Of a DNA stretch of 8,898 nt, positions 4,943-8,898 are shown in pieces. Made by a program: the position numbers and the translations under genes. The notes below the pieces were generated by a model that was given only the letters and a program-made list of their open reading frames with translations, was not told the origin of the DNA and ran no database searches. The stretch is from positions 1 to 8,898 of the forward strand of contig CAKKSJ010000277.1 in assembly GCA_919902965.1 (NCBI GenBank), written 5' to 3'. Each line of letters opens with the position of its first letter. Position 1 is the stretch's first letter. The stretch is from Burkholderiales bacterium (GTDB lineage: Bacteria > Pseudomonadota > Gammaproteobacteria > Burkholderiales > SG8-39).

Positions 4943-6247
4943 ATGGAGGCAAAAGGTAAAGCCACGCTCAATTACGGCGACGGCAAATCGATCGATTTCC
5001 CCGTATTTGGCGGCACTGCCGGCCCCGATGTCATCGATGTTCGCGCTCTTTACGGCAAGACCGGCATGTTCACCTACGACACGGGATTTCTGTCGACCGC
5101 GGCGTGCAATTCGAAAATCACCTACATCGACGGAGACAAGGGCGAACTGAGGTATCGAGGCTACCCGATCGAGCAGATCGCCGCGCATTGCGACTTCCTG
5201 GATACCTGCTACCTGCTGCTGTATGGCGAGTTGCCCGATAGCGCACAGAAAGCGGAATTCGACGACCTGGTGACGCATCACACCATGGTGAACGAGCAGA
5301 TGCAGTTTTTTCTGCGCGGTTTCCGCCGCGACGCGCACCCGATGGCGGTGCTGACCGGACTGGTGGGCGCCCTGTCGGCCTTCTATCACGACTCCCTCGA
5401 CATCAACGATCCGAGGGACCGCGACATTTCGGCGCTGCGCCTGATCGCGAAAATGCCGACACTAGTCGCGATGTCCTACAAGTATTCGATGGGGCAGCCG
5501 TATATCTATCCGCGCAACGAACTGTCTTACACGGCCAATTTCCTGCGCATGATGTTCGGCACACCCTGCGAGGAATACAAACCCAATGAGGTGGTGGTGC
5601 GCGCGCTGGACCGCATATTCATCCTGCACGCCGATCACGAGCAGAACGCCTCGACTTCCACGGTGCGACTGTGCGGTTCGTCGGGAACCAACCCGTTCGC
5701 CGCGATCGCGGCCGGGGTCGCCTGCCTGTGGGGTCCGGCGCACGGCGGCGCGAACGAAGCCTGCCTGAACATGCTGCAGGAAATCCAGGCGCAGGGCGGC
5801 GAGGCGAAACTGGGCGAATTCGTCGCCAAGGCGAAGGATCCGGATTCAGGCGTGCGTCTCATGGGCTTCGGGCACCGCGTCTACAAGAACTACGACCCGC
5901 GCGCCAAGCTGATGCGCGAAACCTGCTACGAGGTACTGGGCGAACTGGGCCTGGAAAACGATCCGCTGTTCAAGCTCGCCATGGCGCTGGAAAAAGTGGC
6001 GCTCGAAGACGATTATTTCGTCAAGCGCAAGCTCTACCCGAACGTCGATTATTATTCCGGCATCGTGCAGAAAGCGCTGGGCATCCCGGTGTCAATGTTC
6101 ACCGGCATTTTCTCGCTTGCGCGCACCGTGGGCTGGATTGCGCAGTGGCAGGAGATGATCACCGATCCGGAATACAAGATCGGCCGGCCGCGCCAGGTCT
6201 ACACCGGGCCCGCCTTGCGCGACGTAAAGCCTATCGACAAACGCTGA
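4943..6247 (+). CDS. gltA: Citrate synthase, bacterial type (GltA)
   Basis: The ordinary proteobacterial citrate synthase of 434 residues, a family usually hexameric and inhibited by NADH in Gram-negative bacteria. Recognisable stretches are GKTGMFTYDTGF near the N-terminus, GELRYRGYPIEQ, ILHADHEQNASTSTVR, GPAHGGANEA, MGFGHRVYKNYDPRA and PNVDYYSG. The catalytic residues are H267, H311 and D369, corresponding to E. coli H264, H305 and D362. It follows the kinase gene after 99 bases, where I see no convincing promoter, so it may be read from the kinase promoter. In related clusters gltA follows sdhE directly; here the eukaryotic-type citrate synthase and the kinase lie between them. The enzyme looks intact, so it has not been replaced by the upstream paralogue. 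Confidence 0.97.
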   Translation: MEAKGKATLNYGDGKSIDFPVFGGTAGPDVIDVRALYGKTGMFTYDTGFLSTAACNSKITYIDGDKGELRYRGYPIEQIAAHCDFLDTCYLLLYGELPDSAQKAEFDDLVTHHTMVNEQMQFFLRGFRRDAHPMAVLTGLVGALSAFYHDSLDINDPRDRDISALRLIAKMPTLVAMSYKYSMGQPYIYPRNELSYTANFLRMMFGTPCEEYKPNEVVVRALDRIFILHADHEQNASTSTVRLCGSSGTNPFAAIAAGVACLWGPAHGGANEACLNMLQEIQAQGGEAKLGEFVAKAKDPDSGVRLMGFGHRVYKNYDPRAKLMRETCYEVLGELGLENDPLFKLAMALEKVALEDDYFVKRKLYPNVDYYSGIVQKALGIPVSMFTGIFSLARTVGWIAQWQEMITDPEYKIGRPRQVYTGPALRDVKPIDKR

Positions 6248-6275
6248 GAAGACTGAGAAGATAGTCCCCGCCGCG

Positions 6276-6323
6276 AGGGCCACGGGGGAAGGCCGGGCTA
6301 GCCGGTTTTCCTTCCGCGGCCCT
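6276..6323 (+). ncRNA. Long stem-loop in the gltA-sucA gap, possible cis-regulatory leader
   Basis: AGGGCC (6276-6281) pairs with GGCCCT (6318-6323). After an A/C mismatch CGG (6283-6285) pairs with CCG (6314-6316). Past a GGG bulge AAGG (6289-6292) pairs with CCTT (6310-6313). An inner CCGG/CCGG stem (6293-6296 with 6302-6305) closes the loop GCTAG. It lies 28 bases after gltA and 51 before sucA. A T-rich but broken stretch follows (6323-6340). It may be an attenuator, a processing site, or a relative of the sucA RNA motif described upstream of sucA in Burkholderiales; I cannot match it to that motif by eye. Confidence 0.4.
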
Positions 6324-6374
6324 TGTGTCTTTTGTGTATTCCGATTCCCGCCCATTGCGACGCGAGCCGCCTTT

Positions 6375-8898
6375 ATGCTGAAACAATTTCAGAGCAATTC
6401 CCATCTGTTCGGGGGCAACGCCCCATACATCGAGGATCTGTACGAATCCTACCTCGACGATCCGGGTTCGGTACCGGAGCAGTGGCGGGCGTATTTCGAT
6501 CAGATGCAGCTTGTCGCCGGACCGGGAAAGGCGGCCGAGGATCGCGACGTCGCGCACGCGCCCATCGTCGAATCCTTCGCCTTGCGCGCCAAGCAGGGTG
6601 GCTTGCGCCCTGGGGCGACGCAGACCGATCTGACGGTAGCGCGCAAGCAAGTCTATGTGCAGCAACTGATTGCGGCCTACCGGAACCTGGGCTCCCGCTG
6701 GGCACAGCTCGACCCGCTCAAACGCCAGGGGCGCCCGCATATCCAGGAACTGGAGGCCGCGTTCTACGATTTGACCGAAACCGACATGGACATGCAGTTC
6801 GACGCCGCCAGCCTGTATTTCGGCCAGGAGCGCATGACCCTGCGCGAGATCATCAAGGGCTTGCGCGAAACGTATTGCAGCACCATCGGTACCGAATACA
6901 TGTACATCACCGACCCGGCGCAGAAGCGCTGGGTGCAGCAGCGCTTCGAATCGATCCGTTCCGTGCCCACGTACTCAACCGAAACCAAGAAGCACATCCT
7001 CGACCGGCTCACTGCGGCCGAGACCCTGGAGAAGTACCTGCATACCCGTTATGTCGGGCAAAAGCGTTTTTCCCTCGAAGGCGGGGAGAGTGTCATTCCA
7101 TGCGTGGACGAACTGGTGCAGCGCTGCGGCAGCCAGGGCGTGCAGGAGATCGTCATCGGCATGGCGCACCGCGGCCGCCTCAATCTGCTCGTCAACGTGC
7201 TCGGCAAGATGCCCAAGGACCTGTTCGCCGAATTCGAGGGCATCCACGTGGACGAGCTGCATTCGGGCGATGTCAAATACCACAAGGGTTTCTCCTCCGA
7301 CGTGTCCACGCCGGGCGGGCCGGTGCACCTGTCACTCGCGTTCAATCCCTCGCATCTGGAGATTGCCAATCCGGTGGTGGAGGGTTCGGTGCGCGCGCGC
7401 CAGCGCCGCCGCGGCGACAAGGACGGCACTCAGGTCATCTCCATCCTGCTGCACGGCGACGCAGCTTTCGCCGGACAGGGCGTGGTGATGGAAACCCTCA
7501 ATCTGGCGAACACGCGCGGCTACGGCACCGGCGGCACGGTGCACGTCGTGATCAACAATCAGATCGGCTTCACCACTTCCGATCCGCGCGATTCGCGCTC
7601 GACCCTGTATTGCACCGATGTCGCCAAAATGGTGGAGGCACCGATTTTCCACGTCAACGGCGACGACCCCGAGGCGGTGGTGCTGGTGACACAGATCGCG
7701 CTCGACTATCGCATGGAGTTTCATCGCGACGTGGTGGTGGACATCGTGTGCTTTCGCAAGCTCGGCCACAACGAGCAGGACACGCCCTCGGTAACCCAGC
7801 CGCTGATGTACAAGCGGATTGCGGCGCACCCCGGCACGCGCAAGCTCTACGCCGACAAACTGTCCGCACAGGGCGTAATCGCGGAAACGGAAGCAGACGA
7901 ATTGATCAGGAGCATGCGCACCGCGCTTGACGCCGGACAGCACAGCGCTGATCCGGTGATCTCCAATTTCAAGAGCAAGTATGCGGTCGACTGGGTGCCG
8001 TTTCTCGACCGGAAATGGACCGACGCGGCCGATACTGCCGTGCCCATGGCCGAACTGCAGCGCATGGCGCAGCGCATCACCACCATTCCGGCAGATTTCA
8101 AAGTGCATCCTCTGGTGGAGAAGGTGATCGCCGACCGCAAATCCATGGGCGAGGGCAAGCTGCCCGTCGACTGGGGCATGGCCGAGCACCTCGCTTATGC
8201 CAGCCTGGTTGCGAGCGGCTATGCGGTGCGCCTTTCCGGACAGGATTCGGGCCGCGGCACCTTCGTCCATCGCCATGCCGTGCTGCACGACCAGAATCGC
8301 GAAAAATGGGATTCCGGCACGTACATTCCGTTGCAATACATCAGCGACAAGCAGGCGCCGTTTACCGTGATCGACTCGGTCCTGTCCGAGGAGGCGGTGC
8401 TGGGTTTCGAGTACGGCTATTCCACTGCGGAGCCGAACGAACTGGTCATCTGGGAAGCGCAGTTCGGCGATTTCGCCAACGGCGCGCAAGTGGTGATCGA
8501 TCAGTTCATCTCGTCGGGCGAGGCCAAATGGAACCGCGTGTCCGGCCTGGTGATGATGCTGCCGCACGGCTACGAGGGGCAGGGCCCGGAGCATTCCTCG
8601 GCGCGCCTGGAGCGCTACCTGCAGCTATGCGCGGAGCACAACATGCAGGTGGTGGTGCCTTCGAACTCGGCGCAGATGTTCCATCTGCTGCGGCGGCAGA
8701 TGATCAGGCAGTTCCGCAAGCCGCTGATTATCATGACGCCCAAGTCGCTGCTGCGCAACAAAGAAGCGATGTCGCCGCTGTCTGAATTTGCCAACGGCCA
8801 GTTCCATCCCGTCCTCGGCGAGGTCGAGCACATAGACCCGGAATCGGTGAAGCGCATCATCTGCTGCAGCGGCAAGGTCTATTTCGACCTGGTGGCGG
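6375..8898 (+). CDS. sucA: 2-oxoglutarate dehydrogenase E1 component (SucA), 3' end missing
   Basis: Thiamine-diphosphate-dependent E1 subunit that decarboxylates 2-oxoglutarate and passes the succinyl group to the E2 lipoyl domain (SucB). The frame is open for 841 codons to the window edge; E. coli SucA has 933 residues, so about 90 are missing. The N-terminus FGGNAPYIEDLYESYLDDPGSVPEQWRAYF-like segment (12-41) is the E2-contacting tail. Active-site segments are GMAHRGRL (H265), GDVKYHKGF (H303), HGDAAFAGQG (D362) and the cofactor motif VINNQIGFTTSD (N394-N395). HNEQDTPS and YEGQGPEHSSAR (H740) follow. The start at 6375 has only a weak GAG (6364-6366) as ribosome binding site, but the protein start fits the family. 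sucB and lpd would be expected just beyond the window. Confidence 0.97.
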   Translation, partial: MLKQFQSNSHLFGGNAPYIEDLYESYLDDPGSVPEQWRAYFDQMQLVAGPGKAAEDRDVAHAPIVESFALRAKQGGLRPGATQTDLTVARKQVYVQQLIAAYRNLGSRWAQLDPLKRQGRPHIQELEAAFYDLTETDMDMQFDAASLYFGQERMTLREIIKGLRETYCSTIGTEYMYITDPAQKRWVQQRFESIRSVPTYSTETKKHILDRLTAAETLEKYLHTRYVGQKRFSLEGGESVIPCVDELVQRCGSQGVQEIVIGMAHRGRLNLLVNVLGKMPKDLFAEFEGIHVDELHSGDVKYHKGFSSDVSTPGGPVHLSLAFNPSHLEIANPVVEGSVRARQRRRGDKDGTQVISILLHGDAAFAGQGVVMETLNLANTRGYGTGGTVHVVINNQIGFTTSDPRDSRSTLYCTDVAKMVEAPIFHVNGDDPEAVVLVTQIALDYRMEFHRDVVVDIVCFRKLGHNEQDTPSVTQPLMYKRIAAHPGTRKLYADKLSAQGVIAETEADELIRSMRTALDAGQHSADPVISNFKSKYAVDWVPFLDRKWTDAADTAVPMAELQRMAQRITTIPADFKVHPLVEKVIADRKSMGEGKLPVDWGMAEHLAYASLVASGYAVRLSGQDSGRGTFVHRHAVLHDQNREKWDSGTYIPLQYISDKQAPFTVIDSVLSEEAVLGFEYGYSTAEPNELVIWEAQFGDFANGAQVVIDQFISSGEAKWNRVSGLVMMLPHGYEGQGPEHSSARLERYLQLCAEHNMQVVVPSNSAQMFHLLRRQMIRQFRKPLIIMTPKSLLRNKEAMSPLSEFANGQFHPVLGEVEHIDPESVKRIICCSGKVYFDLVA

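Noticed and set aside
6323..7930. A 535-codon plus-strand frame starting before sucA
   Set aside because: It is an out-of-frame reading of sucA, with an Arg/Gly/Ala-rich low-complexity product. The sucA frame matches the E1 family throughout.
7332..8594. A 420-codon open frame on the minus strand
   Set aside because: It lies wholly antisense to sucA, whose protein is unmistakable. The antisense product is rich in His/Arg/Ala with no family resemblance, as expected from GC-biased codon use.

Overview
The window reads as a chromosomal piece of a proteobacterium, most likely a betaproteobacterium. The gene set (HutC-type GntR regulator, sdhE, gltA, sucA, all on the + strand) follows the TCA-cycle cluster common in that class, and the SdhE, GltA and SucA proteins all look beta/gammaproteobacterial. 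Assignment below class level is not possible from the sequence alone. There is no sign of a prophage, insertion sequence, CRISPR array, tRNA or rRNA.

Layout. Bases 1-372 are non-coding: a leader rich in GGGG/CCCC runs, then a near-operator-perfect dyad (226-248) with a second dyad beside it, in front of a GntR/UTRA regulator (373-1101). In the usual betaproteobacterial order sdhCDAB would come next. Here there is only a 214-base control region instead. It carries a perfect FNR/ANR-type palindrome (1176-1193) about 41 bases upstream of a plausible transcription start. Then come sdhE (1316-1582) and, 28 bases later, a citrate synthase of the eukaryotic/mitochondrial type (1611-3008, family also known from Geobacteraceae). 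After a strong stem-loop (3036-3063) and a promoter with a perfect TATAAT (3148-3153) comes an orphan sensor-kinase-like protein with a GHKL ATPase domain and an unrecognised C-terminal domain (3191-4843). Then follow a second citrate synthase, the ordinary bacterial GltA (4943-6247), an intergenic stem-loop (6276-6323), and sucA for the 2-oxoglutarate dehydrogenase E1 subunit, cut off by the window end (6375-8898).

How the parts may work together. The genes encode the entry step of the TCA cycle twice, by two unrelated citrate synthase subfamilies, plus the flavinylation factor for succinate dehydrogenase and the first subunit of 2-oxoglutarate dehydrogenase. The FNR-type site suggests that sdhE and the eukaryotic-type citrate synthase answer to oxygen. 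The kinase between the two citrate synthases has its own promoter and no response regulator in view. A reasonable working idea (inference) is a module of eukaryotic-type citrate synthase plus kinase inserted into the ancestral sdhE-gltA junction, giving the cell a second, separately controlled citrate synthase.

The most concrete new observation is an imperfect 72-base tandem duplication over the start of the eukaryotic-type citrate synthase. It duplicates the ribosome binding site and start codon, so the protein has two equally well-placed starts 24 codons apart.
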